Shown in pieces: positions 50,924 to 60,114 of a stretch of 61,957 nucleotides of DNA (position 1 is the stretch's first letter; each line of letters starts with the position of its first letter). This DNA comes from Streptosporangiaceae bacterium (GTDB taxonomy: Bacteria > Actinomycetota > Actinomycetes > Streptosporangiales > Streptosporangiaceae). Both the position numbers and the translations under genes were made by a program. The DNA is taken from NCBI GenBank assembly GCA_025964715.1, contig JAOPYH010000205.1, positions 1 through 61,957 of the forward strand, written 5' to 3'. Under the pieces are notes generated by a model. The model was not told where the DNA came from, did no database searches, and worked only from the letters and a program-made list of their open reading frames with translations.

Positions 50924-53077
50924 TCAGGCGGGACGCGCCCGTTGGAGAGCGCGCAGGAGGTCCTCCACATCGGCGCACAGGTCCCCCAGGGCGTGCCGGA
51001 CCGCGGCGGTCTGGGTCAGTGTCCGGCGCAGCGGCGTGAAGGCCGCCGGGTCCGTGCCCGTGGCCATCTCGGCATGGCGTTTGCGCTCGAGTCCGGCCAG
51101 GAAGTCCTCCAGGTCGGACAGCTCTACGTGCAGGTCCAGCTCCGCGACCTCCGGCGTGCGGCCGGCCCGCAGGTCCATCGCCGCCTTGTCCAGCAGCTCC
51201 GCCAGCCGGTCCAGGATCTCCGTGACCGGCCCGGCGTCCACGCTCTCCTCACCGGTCAGCCGGCTGACCGTGATCAGCTCGTCGCCGATCCGCTGTGCGG
51301 CCGCGACCGCGTCCCGCAGCGCCTCCACCCGCTCCTCGTCGGGTTCGGGCTCCTCCGCCAGCCGCTGTACGGACTCGGTGATGTCGTGCACCGACTCCGC
51401 GGCCGCGCTGAACCGCTCCTCCATCGGCAGGTCCGCACCGTCGATCCGCGCCGCGACCGCCCGTACGAGATCCGCGTACGCCTCGCACATGACGGCCAGC
51501 CGGTCCCGGAGCACGGCGTGATGCCCGCTGGACGGCCAGAACAGCCGAGCCGACGCCAACGCGATCACGCCGCCCGCCACGGTCAGCGCGATCCGCTCCC
51601 CCGCCACCGGCCAGTTCACCGGCCTGGAGTAGTCGACCAGCATCATCACGAGCGGCGTGTTCAACATGGTCCAGAAGATGTAGCTGACCGCCCGGAGCGC
51701 GTAGGCCACCAGAGCGCTCACGAAGATCCCGAGCACGAGCGCGATCTTGCCCGGCGCCAGAGCGAGCAGGATGGCGCCGAGCACCGCCCCGGCGGCCGAG
51801 CCGCCCACCCGCTCGGCCACCCAGGTCTCCGTCTCGCCATAGCTGAACCTCATGCAGATCAGGACGGTGATCGGCAGCCAATAGCCGTGCGGAAGCGGCT
51901 GGACGGCCCAGATGATCATGCCGACGAGGGTCGCCACCGCGGTACGCGTGAGGCGCCGGAACCGCAGTGACCGGGATCGGATGTCGGTCACCAGGGTCTG
52001 CGCGAATTCCGCGAGCGCGCGGGGATTCGGGGGCGGCGGCAGGGAGACGCCGAGCCGCAGTCCGGCCGCCACGAGGTCTTCCGCCGAGGCGAAGGACGAG
52101 TCGACCCGGCTCAGCGCCCGGCTCAGGTGGTCCAGTAACGCGGCGCTGATCGGGTCCTTGCGGTCGACGAGCGCGGTCTGCCGGAGCTCCTCGATCCGCC
52201 GGCCCACGTCCTCGAGCACGGCCGGGTCCCGCGGGGCCGGCCGGCCGGCCCGGCCGGCGTCGATGGCCTCCGCCAGCCGGCGCAGCCGGCCGGCCAGTGC
52301 CTCGAGGGCCGGCCGCACGTCCTGCTCGGGAACGGCCTCGGACGAGTGCTGCCGCAGCGCCTCCAGCACGGCGCGCAGTGCGACGATCTCGTGCAGGGCC
52401 ACGGCCATTGCGACCACGAGTCCCTCCAGAGCCGAGCCCTCCTCGCTGTCACAGCCCATGGGATAGAGGCCGCACGCCTCCCGCGTTCGCTTGAGCGCGT
52501 CGGTGGCGGCGCGCCGCCGCTCCTCCCAGATCTCCTCCGGTTCCGTGACGGCGTCGAGGAGATCGGCCAGCGCGTTGACGGCGTCGGTGGCGGCGACCCG
52601 GAACGGGCGCAGCCGCCGATGCGGCCAGGGGATGAGGAACAGAAAGCTGAGCCAGAGCCCCCCGGCGATCATCGCGACGAGCTCGACCAGCAGCGAGCCG
52701 ACCGGGGGCCGGACGGCCCCGAGCATGGCCGCCAGTGCGAACATCGTGCCGACCCGGGGAATGCAGACCCCGATCGCGACAGCGATGGTCACCACGACGA
52801 CGGCCGGCCACTTGTGCCCGTTGACCAGCCCGCCGATGGTCACCCCGATGCCGATGGCGGCCACCGTGCCGAACAGGTAACGGGCACGCAGTCCGTAGGG
52901 ACCCTGGAAGGCCGAGTTGGCGACCATGAAGGCGCCGAGTCCAACCATCGATCCCGCGGACCCGTGCCCGGTCAGCGTCCCGAGCAGCAGCGGAAGCGAG
53001 ACACCGCTCGCGGCCGTGACCGCGTAGTCGATGGTGGCACGGCGCTCGGCCGCCAGCCGGAAGCCCGGAACCCTCAC
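50924..53077 (-). CDS. FUSC family membrane protein (aromatic acid exporter-like)
   Basis: The 717-residue protein has two membrane halves, each of about six helices (residues 15-130 and 390-520), and two large helical cytosolic segments, the layout of FUSC (YccS/AaeB-like) proteins. The C-terminal part is rich in Glu and Arg coiled coil. Export of aromatic or other organic acids is typical of the family; its substrate is unknown. GTG 53077 follows GGGGGGTG at about eight bases and is preferred: a longer frame to 53218 would overlap the sixA gene. It may be transcribed together with sixA, 67 bases upstream. Confidence 0.82.
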   Translation of the reverse strand: MRVPGFRLAAERRATIDYAVTAASGVSLPLLLGTLTGHGSAGSMVGLGAFMVANSAFQGPYGLRARYLFGTVAAIGIGVTIGGLVNGHKWPAVVVVTIAVAIGVCIPRVGTMFALAAMLGAVRPPVGSLLVELVAMIAGGLWLSFLFLIPWPHRRLRPFRVAATDAVNALADLLDAVTEPEEIWEERRRAATDALKRTREACGLYPMGCDSEEGSALEGLVVAMAVALHEIVALRAVLEALRQHSSEAVPEQDVRPALEALAGRLRRLAEAIDAGRAGRPAPRDPAVLEDVGRRIEELRQTALVDRKDPISAALLDHLSRALSRVDSSFASAEDLVAAGLRLGVSLPPPPNPRALAEFAQTLVTDIRSRSLRFRRLTRTAVATLVGMIIWAVQPLPHGYWLPITVLICMRFSYGETETWVAERVGGSAAGAVLGAILLALAPGKIALVLGIFVSALVAYALRAVSYIFWTMLNTPLVMMLVDYSRPVNWPVAGERIALTVAGGVIALASARLFWPSSGHHAVLRDRLAVMCEAYADLVRAVAARIDGADLPMEERFSAAAESVHDITESVQRLAEEPEPDEERVEALRDAVAAAQRIGDELITVSRLTGEESVDAGPVTEILDRLAELLDKAAMDLRAGRTPEVAELDLHVELSDLEDFLAGLERKRHAEMATGTDPAAFTPLRRTLTQTAAVRHALGDLCADVEDLLRALQRARPA

Positions 53078-53144
53078 CTCGCGGCACCCCCCGGTAAGCC
53101 GCCTGCCCCGAGCGGCTTCGCGCCGCGCGGGGCCGGTCGGGCCG

Positions 53145-53618
53145 TCAGACCGAGGGCCTGGGGCTCCAGTCCGCTGTATGACGGCCGATGCCGGGCCGGA
53201 TGCCGGCCCAGTCACCATCGAAGTCGATGACAGCCACGGCGCAGGTGGGGAACGACGCGCCGCCGTCCCCGGTCAGGTCGTGGACCAGTTGGTGCAAAGA
53301 GGGGTTGTGACCGATCAGCAGGAGCGTGCCGACCTGGTCGTCGGTCGAGCCCAGCAGGTCGAGCAGCGGCCGGACCTCGTTGTCATAGATCCCGCGCTCG
53401 AAGCCGACCTCGGCGTCGAGCTCGAGCCGGTCGAGGGTCTCGCGGGTCCGCCTGGCCGGCGAGCAGCGGACGGCGTCCGGGCGCAGACCCGATGCGCTGA
53501 GCCACTTCCCGGCCGCGGTGGCGTCGCGCCGGCCCCGGCCCGTCAGCGGCCGGTCGATGTCGGCCAGCCCGAACTCGGTAGCGGCCTTGGCATGCCGCAA
53601 AACGATCAGCGTGGGCAT
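53145..53618 (-). CDS. sixA: SixA-type histidine phosphatase
   Basis: The 157-residue protein has the RHG signature (TLIVLRHAKA, His phospho-acceptor), DRPLTGRGRRDA, SPARRTRETL and IGHNPSL, the four-residue phosphate pocket of the histidine phosphatase superfamily. The short length and N-terminal LRHAKA fit SixA, which dephosphorylates phosphohistidine proteins. ATG 53618 has a weak ribosome site. The 38-residue membrane frame ends nine bases upstream, so they may be co-transcribed. Confidence 0.87.
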   Translation of the reverse strand: MPTLIVLRHAKAATEFGLADIDRPLTGRGRRDATAAGKWLSASGLRPDAVRCSPARRTRETLDRLELDAEVGFERGIYDNEVRPLLDLLGSTDDQVGTLLLIGHNPSLHQLVHDLTGDGGASFPTCAVAVIDFDGDWAGIRPGIGRHTADWSPRPSV

Positions 53619-53627
53619 CCCGTGACC

Positions 53628-53744
53628 CTAGTGCGGCGCTACGAGCGCGGACACCAGCCACAACACACCGATGATGCCGATCATCGCGCCGAAGACGATG
53701 GCGAATCCCTTCGCCCCCGAGATGGACGTTCTCTCACCACTCAC
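53628..53744 (-). CDS. 38-residue single-pass membrane protein
   Basis: A short frame starting at GTG 53744 with GGGAGGG upstream at a good distance and a stop at 53628. The N-terminal third is polar (SGERTSISGAKG) and a single helix (FAIVFGAMIGIIGVLWLVSALVA) follows. No family is recognised. It lies directly before sixA, with nine bases between the two, and after the hppA terminator. The ribosome site, helix and spacing support a real gene, but it is too small to be sure. Confidence 0.5.
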   Translation of the reverse strand: MSGERTSISGAKGFAIVFGAMIGIIGVLWLVSALVAPH

Positions 53745-53799
53745 CGTGATGCCCTCCCTCAGTCACCTACAGGGTACGGTGACCGGCCGCCGGACAGCG

Positions 53800-53832
53800 C
53801 TGAGGGCCGGTCACGAACTCACCGGCCCTCAG
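53800..53832. terminator. terminator after the H+-pyrophosphatase gene
   Basis: CTGAGGGCCGGT at 53800-53811 pairs perfectly with ACCGGCCCTCAG at 53821-53832 (12-bp stem, 9-base loop). It lies about 40 bases beyond the hppA stop on the minus strand. Confidence 0.8.
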
Positions 53833-53872
53833 TCAGCTGTTCACGTCAGTCGGTTCAGGACGTGCGGCGCCG

Positions 53873-56281
53873 TCAGGGAGCCTTGGCGGCGGACTCCTTG
53901 TCGTCCTCGTCATGCCGCCCGGTGCCACGGGCGCCGGTGGGACCGTCTCCGGGCCCGACCTGCCCACGGGGCGACTCCTCCGCGGAGCCGAGCGGGACGG
54001 TCCGCCGCTTGGAGACCACGATGGCGCCGACCACCACGGCCACCGACACCGCGGCGATGCCGAGCCGGAGCGGGGTGTTGGCGGCCGTCGTCACCACGGC
54101 CTGGGCGATGAGCAGCGAGACCAGGTTCATGACCTTGATCAGCGGGTTGATGGCGGGACCCGCGGTGTCCTTGAAGGGGTCGCCCACCGTGTCACCGATG
54201 ATCGTCGCCTCGTGCGCGTCGGAACCCTTGCCGCCGAGGTAGCCCTCCTCGACCAGCTTCTTGGCGTTGTCCCAGGCACCACCGGAGTTGGACAGGAACA
54301 CCGCCATGAGGGTGCCGGCCGCGATGGCCCCGGCGAGATAGGCGCCGAGCGGGGCGTAGCCGAGCGCGAAACCGACAGCGATCGGGGTCATGATGGCCAG
54401 CAGCCCGGGCGTCGCCAGCTCGCGCTGCGCATCCCTGGTGCAGATGTCCACGACCCGGTCATAGTCCGGCTTCTCGGTGTAGTCCATGATCCCGGGCTTG
54501 GTACGGAACTGTTCGCGCACCTCCATGACCACCCGCGCGGCCGCACGACCCACGGCCATGATCGCGAGGCCGGAGAACAGGAAGACGACCGAGGCTCCGA
54601 TGATCAGCCCGACGAGGACGTTGGGCGAGTCGACCGAGAGGCTGAAGGACTGGAAGCTCCCGAGTGCGGCCTTCACGCCCGGCGTGGCCGTGCCGAGTGC
54701 GGTCTCGACAGTCGTACGGAAGGAGCCGAACAGCGCGGTGGCGGCGAGCACGGCCGTCGCGATCGCGATGCCCTTGGTGATCGCCTTGGTGGTGTTGCCG
54801 ACGGCGTCGAGGCTCTCCAGCACCTTGGCGCCCTCACCCTTGATGTCACCGGACATCTCCGCGATGCCCTGCGCGTTGTCGGAGACGGGCCCGAAGGTGT
54901 CCATCGACACGATCACACCGACGGTGGTGAGCAGACCCGTGCCGGCCAGCGCCACGGCGAACAGCGCCAGCGTGGTGTTGCCGAACCCGAGCAGGAACGC
55001 GCCGTAGACGGCGGCACCGATCAACAGCGCGGAATAGACCGCGGACTCGAGTCCCAGCGAGATGCCCGAGAGGATCACGGTCGCGGGGCCGGTCCGGGCG
55101 CTCTCGGTCACCTCTTTGACCGGCTTGCGGGTGGTCTCGGTGAAGTAGCCGGTGAGCAGCTGGATGGCGCTGGCCAGCACGATGCCGATGATGACCGCGA
55201 CGATGGCGACCCAGCGCGGATCCACGCCGGCCAGCTTGGGGTCGGTGGCGATGGAGCGGCCGAGCCCGTGCATCTGGGCGAACGACGACGGGAGGTAGAG
55301 GAACGAGGCCACCGCCACCAGCACGGCCGAGATGATCGCGGAGATGAAGAAGCCCCGGTTGATCGCCGCCATGCCGTTGCGGTCGCGATCGCGAGGTGCC
55401 ACCGCGAAGATGCCGATCACCGCGGTGACCACACCGATCATCGGGACGATGAGGGGGAAGACGAGGCCCTCGGTGCCGAATGCGGCCCGGCCGAGGATCA
55501 GCGCGGCGACGAGCATCACCGCATAGGACTCGAAGAGGTCGGCCGCCATGCCGGCGCAGTCGCCGACGTTGTCGCCCACATTGTCGGCGATGGTCGCGGC
55601 GTTGCGCGGGTCATCCTCCGGGATGCCCTTCTCCACCTTGCCGACCAGGTCCGCGCCGACGTCCGCGGCCTTGGTGAAGATCCCGCCGCCGACACGCATG
55701 AACATCGCGAGGAGTGCCGCGCCGAAGCCGAAGCCCTCGAGCACGCCGGGCGCATCACCTTTGTAGGCGAAAACGACGAGCGCGGCGCCGAACAGCCCGA
55801 GTCCGACGGTGAACATCCCGGCGACGCCGCCGGTGCGAAAGGCGATCCGCATGGCGAGCTTCTCGCCGGACTCACGGGCCGCCGCCGCCACTCTGACATT
55901 GCCTCGGACCGCGAGCCACATGCCGGCGAACCCGGTGATCCCGGAGAACAACGCACCCACGACGAAGAAGACCGACCGTCCGATCCGTACACTCGTGGTG
56001 TCCGCGGGCAGCAACAGGAGCAGGAACGGGATCAGGACGACGAAGATGGCCACCGTACGGAACTGGCGCTTCAGATAAGCCCCCGCGCCCTCCTGTACGG
56101 CCAGTGCGATGCTCTGCATCTTCTCCGTGCCCTGGCCCGCGGCCAGCACCTGGCGTACAAGACCTCCGGCTACGGCCAGCGCGCACAGCGCGATCACACC
56201 GACGACGACGACCAGGGTCAGGTCGCCGCCGGCGAGATCCACTTGTGCACCGGCCGGACTGGATAGGGAAAGCCCAGACAT
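53873..56281 (-). CDS. hppA: membrane-bound H+-translocating pyrophosphatase (K+-independent type)
   Basis: The 802-residue protein has about 16 transmembrane helices and pumps protons while hydrolysing pyrophosphate. Active-site motifs are present: VGADLVGKVE, DNVGDNVGDCAGMAADLFESY and GDTVGDPFKDTAGPAINPLIK. The GNTTKA sequence has Lys where K+-dependent enzymes have Ala, so this is a K+-independent enzyme by family knowledge. The N-terminal 25 residues form a leader before the first helix. ATG 56281 follows GAGGAGGACGG. It stands next to the anti-sigma/BldG pair, as in Streptomyces, and a terminator follows it. Confidence 0.93.
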   Translation of the reverse strand: MSGLSLSSPAGAQVDLAGGDLTLVVVVGVIALCALAVAGGLVRQVLAAGQGTEKMQSIALAVQEGAGAYLKRQFRTVAIFVVLIPFLLLLLPADTTSVRIGRSVFFVVGALFSGITGFAGMWLAVRGNVRVAAAARESGEKLAMRIAFRTGGVAGMFTVGLGLFGAALVVFAYKGDAPGVLEGFGFGAALLAMFMRVGGGIFTKAADVGADLVGKVEKGIPEDDPRNAATIADNVGDNVGDCAGMAADLFESYAVMLVAALILGRAAFGTEGLVFPLIVPMIGVVTAVIGIFAVAPRDRDRNGMAAINRGFFISAIISAVLVAVASFLYLPSSFAQMHGLGRSIATDPKLAGVDPRWVAIVAVIIGIVLASAIQLLTGYFTETTRKPVKEVTESARTGPATVILSGISLGLESAVYSALLIGAAVYGAFLLGFGNTTLALFAVALAGTGLLTTVGVIVSMDTFGPVSDNAQGIAEMSGDIKGEGAKVLESLDAVGNTTKAITKGIAIATAVLAATALFGSFRTTVETALGTATPGVKAALGSFQSFSLSVDSPNVLVGLIIGASVVFLFSGLAIMAVGRAAARVVMEVREQFRTKPGIMDYTEKPDYDRVVDICTRDAQRELATPGLLAIMTPIAVGFALGYAPLGAYLAGAIAAGTLMAVFLSNSGGAWDNAKKLVEEGYLGGKGSDAHEATIIGDTVGDPFKDTAGPAINPLIKVMNLVSLLIAQAVVTTAANTPLRLGIAAVSVAVVVGAIVVSKRRTVPLGSAEESPRGQVGPGDGPTGARGTGRHDEDDKESAAKAP

Positions 56282-56627
56282 CCGTCCTCCTCGACAGGGG
56301 CCAAGCCCTACCCCAGCCGGCCACGTCGAGGACACACACCCCTTAGACGTGACCGGTTAGCACATTCGGCAGGGCATTGCGGTGCCGGGAGTCTACGCAC
56401 GCGCTGGCCGAATTAGAAGCCTGACGGTTCCCTAATACCGTCGGCACGAAAACGTAAACCGGTATATGCCGGGATATGACCTGCGGCTTCTGTCGGATCG
56501 CGCCGGTGGAATTCGGGGCGGGGGCCGGTCGCCGGTGCGGCATTACGGCCGGACGGGACCGGTCGGACCGGTGACCCCGGGGGCTGGGTGCGCCGGGTGA
56601 GACCCGGAGGCTGGACCTCGCGCCGGT
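56282..56627. other. intergenic region ahead of hppA
   Basis: About 345 bases between hppA and the anti-sigma gene, all on the minus strand. GACGGT and ACCGTC near 56434-56452 form a short hairpin with an 8-base loop. The centre is relatively A/T-rich (56400-56480) and probably holds the hppA promoter; TAGACT near 56390 is a possible -10 box, weak. No coding frame is convincing. Confidence 0.4.
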
Positions 56628-57077
56628 TCAGGAACCGGTCGGCCAGCTCATCCGGATCTGCATGCCCTTGGGAGTCGAGGAGATCTCCACATCATCGGCG
56701 AGGCCGGAGATGACGGCGAGCCCGAGGTCGCCGGCGCCGTCGCCGAACTCACCCCAGTCCCCGGTCATACCCCCTGCTTCGGCGGCCGCCGTGCCGCCCG
56801 CGGCGTCCTCGCCCGGCACGGTGTCGCTCACGATGACCTGGAACCGGCGGTTGCCGTCGGCGGTCAGCTCCAGCTGTACGGGCTCATCCGGGCAGTGCCG
56901 CTGGTGGGCCTCCACGGCCCGCGAGCAGGCTTCGCCGACCGCGAGCCTCACCTCGTCCAGAAGCGCCTCGGCGACACCGCTGCGCCGGGCAACGGCGGTG
57001 ACGATCAGGCGGGCCGTACGGACGTGTGCGGGCAGAGCACTGAATGCGAGTTCAACAGTCGCCATGTCGGGGGCCAT
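56628..57077 (-). CDS. anti-sigma factor, HATPase type, partner of BldG
   Basis: The 149-residue protein has an N-terminal helix-turn region (LPAHVRTARLIVTAVARRSGV) and a GHKL/HATPase-like body: DEVRLAVGEACSRAVEAHQ in the N-box position and GLAVISGLADDVEI in the G2 position, with a short Gly/Ala-rich insert between (residues 95-115). Standard RsbW-type kinases have Asn after the Ala in the N-box; here the position reads Ser-Arg, so ATP use is doubtful and the protein may act mainly by binding. It lies right behind bldG on the same strand, 23 bases away. From memory, the equivalent gene of S. coelicolor (SCO3548) interacts with BldG. Confidence 0.82.
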   Translation of the reverse strand: MAPDMATVELAFSALPAHVRTARLIVTAVARRSGVAEALLDEVRLAVGEACSRAVEAHQRHCPDEPVQLELTADGNRRFQVIVSDTVPGEDAAGGTAAAEAGGMTGDWGEFGDGAGDLGLAVISGLADDVEISSTPKGMQIRMSWPTGS

Positions 57078-57100
57078 CTCGGGTGCGACCTTTCCGGCCG

Positions 57101-57454
57101 CTACTTCTGGCTCTTACGGTTCTCCTGCGCTTCTTCGATCGAGTTGTGAATGCCGAACACCTTGGTGAGCCCGGTGATCCTGAAGATCTTCAGGATCCGC
57201 TCCTGGGTGCACACGAGCTCGAGCGAGCCGTCGTGCGCGCGGACCCGCTTGAGCCCGCCGACGAGGACGCCCAGTCCCGTCGAGTCCAGGAACTCGACCT
57301 TCTCCATATCCACCAGCAGGTGGAACTTGCCCTTATTCACCAAGTCGATGAGCTTCTCACGGAGCTTCGGCGCCGTGTAGACGTCGATCTCGCCTTCCAC
57401 GTTGATGACAGTCAGGCCATCGTCGGTGGTGTAGTCGTTCACCTTCAGGTCCAC
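57101..57454 (-). CDS. bldG: anti-sigma factor antagonist BldG (STAS domain)
   Basis: The 117-residue protein is a single STAS domain: [45 protein letters not shown] (the DSTGLG loop with the phosphorylated Ser), and a C-terminal helix. In streptomycetes BldG is required for aerial growth and antibiotic production and works by binding anti-sigma proteins when unphosphorylated. GTG 57454 follows GGAGG; a longer ATG frame at 57493 is an alternative. The gene order (helicase divergent, anti-sigma and hppA downstream) matches the S. coelicolor bldG region as I recall it. Confidence 0.9.
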   Translation of the reverse strand: MDLKVNDYTTDDGLTVINVEGEIDVYTAPKLREKLIDLVNKGKFHLLVDMEKVEFLDSTGLGVLVGGLKRVRAHDGSLELVCTQERILKIFRITGLTKVFGIHNSIEEAQENRKSQK

Positions 57455-57672
57455 AAAATCCTCCAGCGCCGTGCCGCGAGTGGTTCGGGGCAACGGGACC
57501 CCGGCCGTGATTCAACCACGCTCCGGCGGCAAGTTCACACGAAACCGCCACTGAGGTGACTGTTCGCGCCTACATCCACGACCTGCCGCTCAGCCATCTC
57601 GGGCATGGGGGGCCGGACGTCCCGCCGGGACGTGTCTACTCGTTCTCCCCAGGATGTAAGACTGGAAACCTC

Positions 57673-60084
57673 GTGTCTTCGCCAAGCTCTGAACCACCGA
57701 CCACCGGGGGATGGACCGCGCCGGTCCCGGCAGCGGCGCATCGCGCGCTGGAACGCCTGCTCAGCGACCCTTCACGGCGCGAGCGGATCACCCACGTCGA
57801 GGTGGTCCCCGCACGTCAGGGCAGGCGTGCAAAGTGGCCTTCGTGGGCCCCGGCCCTGCTGACGGACCGGTTCGAACTGGCCGGGATCGAGGCGCCCTGG
57901 GAGCACCAGGCGGCAGCCGCCGAGCACGCCCACGACGGACGATCTGTGATCATCGCCACAGGGACCGCTTCGGGCAAGTCCCTCGCCTACCTGCTGCCGG
58001 CCGTCTCCGCCGTGTTCGACCAGGACGACCCGGCCGTGGACTCGGGCTCGCTGAGATCCCGGGCGATCGGCGGGGGGACCGTGCTGTACCTGTCGCCCAC
58101 GAAGGCGCTCGCCGCGGATCAACTGCGGTCCCTGCGGTCGCTGCGGCTGGCGCAGTTGCGCGCGGCCACCTATGACGGGGACACCCCCCGGGACGAGCGT
58201 TCCTGGGTGCGCGAGCACGCCAACTATGTGCTCACCAACCCCGACATGCTTCACCGCTCGCTCCTGCCGTCGCACGGCCGCTGGGCCTCCTTCCTGCGCC
58301 GCCTGAAATATGTGATCATCGACGAGGCGCACGGCTACCGCGGCGTGTTCGGCTCCCACGTCGCCCAGGTCCTGCGCCGGTTGCGGCGGGTGTGCGCGCG
58401 GTACGGCGCCTCTCCCGTCTTCATCCTCGCCTCGGCGACCACGGCCGACCCGGCGGTCACGGCCAAGCGGCTGACCGGGCTCGACGTCACGGCCGTCGCG
58501 GACGACGCGTCACCACGCGGCGCTACCGCCTTCGCGCTGTGGGAGCCGCCGCTCACCGAACTGCGCGGGGAACAGGGAGCGCCGATCCGCCGTACGGCCA
58601 CCGCCGAGGCCGGCGACCTGCTCGCGGACCTGGTGGTGGAGGGCGTCCAGACGTTGACCTTCGTACGCTCGCGGCGCGGCGCCGAGTCCGTAGCGCTCGG
58701 GGCCAAACGGGCGCTCGCGGAGGTCGCGCCCGAGTTGGCCGACCAGGTCGCGGCCTACCGTGCCGGTTATCTGCCGGAGGAGCGACGAGCCCTCGAAGGG
58801 GCCCTGCGACGGCGCGAGCTCATCGGGCTGGCCAGCACCAACGCGCTGGAGCTGGGCGTGGACGTGTCCGGCCTGGACGCGGTGATCGTGTGCGGCTGGC
58901 CGGGCACCCGCGCGTCCCTGTGGCAGCAGGCCGGCCGGGCGGGACGCTCCGGCCAGGACGCCGTGGCGGTGCTGGTGGCCCGCGACGATCCCCTCGACAC
59001 CTACCTGGTGCACCATCCCGAGGCGATCTTCGGCTCGCCGGTCGAGGCCACGGTGCTCGACCCGGACAACCCGTACGTCCTGGAACCGCATCTGTGCGCC
59101 GCCGCGGCCGAGCTGCCCCTCACCGAGCCGGACCTGGAGCTGTTCGGGCCCTCGACCGCCGAGCTCCTACCGGACCTCGTGCGGCGGGGCATGCTGCGGC
59201 GGCGACCGGCCGGGTGGTTCTGGACCCGCCGGGACCGCGCGGCCGACCTCGCCGACATCCGCGGGGCCGGTGGGGCGCCGGTCCAGGTCGTCGAGGGGGG
59301 CACCGGACGGCTGCTCGGCACGGTGGACGAGCCCTCCGCCCACACGACCGTGCACGAGGGAGCGGTCTATCTGCACCAGGGTGAGTCCTACGTGGTGCGG
59401 ACCTTGGACCTCGACGACTCGGTGGCACTCGTCGAGCCGGCGGAACCTGACTACTCCACGTCGGCACGGGACATCACCGATATCCGGATCCTGGAGACGC
59501 TGCGGTCCGTGACCTGGGGCGAGGCGACCCTGTGCTTCGGCACGGTCGAGGTGACGCGGCAGGTCGTGGCCTACCAGATGCGGCGGCTGCAGACCGGGCA
59601 GATGCTCGGGGAGAAGCCGCTGGACCTGCCACCGCGCACGCTTCGTACCCGGGCCGTGTGGTGGACCCTGTCGGACGCGCAGCGGGACGGACTCGGTGAC
59701 CTCGACCTGGCGGGGTCGGCGCACGCGGCCGAGCATGCCTCGATCGGGCTGCTGCCGCTGTTCGCCACATGTGACCGCTGGGACATCGGAGGCGTGTCCA
59801 CCGCCGTGCACCCGGACACGGGGCTGCTCACGGTCTTCGTCTACGACGGACACGAGGGCGGGGCCGGGTTCGCGGAGCGGGGCTACTCGGGAGCGGCCAC
59901 GTGGCTGCGGGCCACCCGGGAGGCGATCGAGGCGTGCGAGTGTGACGCCGGCTGCCCGTCGTGCATCCAGTCCCCCAAGTGCGGCAACGGCAACGATCCG
60001 CTGGACAAGCACGGGGCCCTGGAGATGCTCGCCGTGCTCCTGCGGGACGCTCCGTCGGCGGAGACACCGGCCGCAGACGCATGA
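57673..60084 (+). CDS. DEAD/DEAH helicase with DUF1998 domain (MrfA/SftH type)
   Basis: The 803-residue protein has a superfamily 2 core: ATGTASGKS (Walker A), YLSPTKALAADQ, VLTNPDML, IIDEAHGYRG (DEAH), SATTADP, and, in domain 2, IGLASTNALELGVDVSGLD and QQAGRAGRSG. The C-terminal region is DUF1998 with CECDAGCPSCIQSPKCG, the four-Cys zinc cluster of MrfA, a repair helicase that works with MrfB on mitomycin C lesions in Bacillus; the mycobacterial SftH is similar. GTG 57673 follows GGAA; the frame is open to 57556. It is divergent from bldG. The family is firm, the DNA-damage role is by homology. Confidence 0.87.
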   Translation: MSSPSSEPPTTGGWTAPVPAAAHRALERLLSDPSRRERITHVEVVPARQGRRAKWPSWAPALLTDRFELAGIEAPWEHQAAAAEHAHDGRSVIIATGTASGKSLAYLLPAVSAVFDQDDPAVDSGSLRSRAIGGGTVLYLSPTKALAADQLRSLRSLRLAQLRAATYDGDTPRDERSWVREHANYVLTNPDMLHRSLLPSHGRWASFLRRLKYVIIDEAHGYRGVFGSHVAQVLRRLRRVCARYGASPVFILASATTADPAVTAKRLTGLDVTAVADDASPRGATAFALWEPPLTELRGEQGAPIRRTATAEAGDLLADLVVEGVQTLTFVRSRRGAESVALGAKRALAEVAPELADQVAAYRAGYLPEERRALEGALRRRELIGLASTNALELGVDVSGLDAVIVCGWPGTRASLWQQAGRAGRSGQDAVAVLVARDDPLDTYLVHHPEAIFGSPVEATVLDPDNPYVLEPHLCAAAAELPLTEPDLELFGPSTAELLPDLVRRGMLRRRPAGWFWTRRDRAADLADIRGAGGAPVQVVEGGTGRLLGTVDEPSAHTTVHEGAVYLHQGESYVVRTLDLDDSVALVEPAEPDYSTSARDITDIRILETLRSVTWGEATLCFGTVEVTRQVVAYQMRRLQTGQMLGEKPLDLPPRTLRTRAVWWTLSDAQRDGLGDLDLAGSAHAAEHASIGLLPLFATCDRWDIGGVSTAVHPDTGLLTVFVYDGHEGGAGFAERGYSGAATWLRATREAIEACECDAGCPSCIQSPKCGNGNDPLDKHGALEMLAVLLRDAPSAETPAADA

Positions 60085-60114
60085 GGCGAGCCGCCGGGAC
60101 CTCGGGGGGCCGGT

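Noticed and set aside
53912..56266. Long plus-strand frame opposite hppA, very rich in Asp, Glu, His, Arg
   Set aside because: Shadow of the pyrophosphatase gene; no start signal and no homology.
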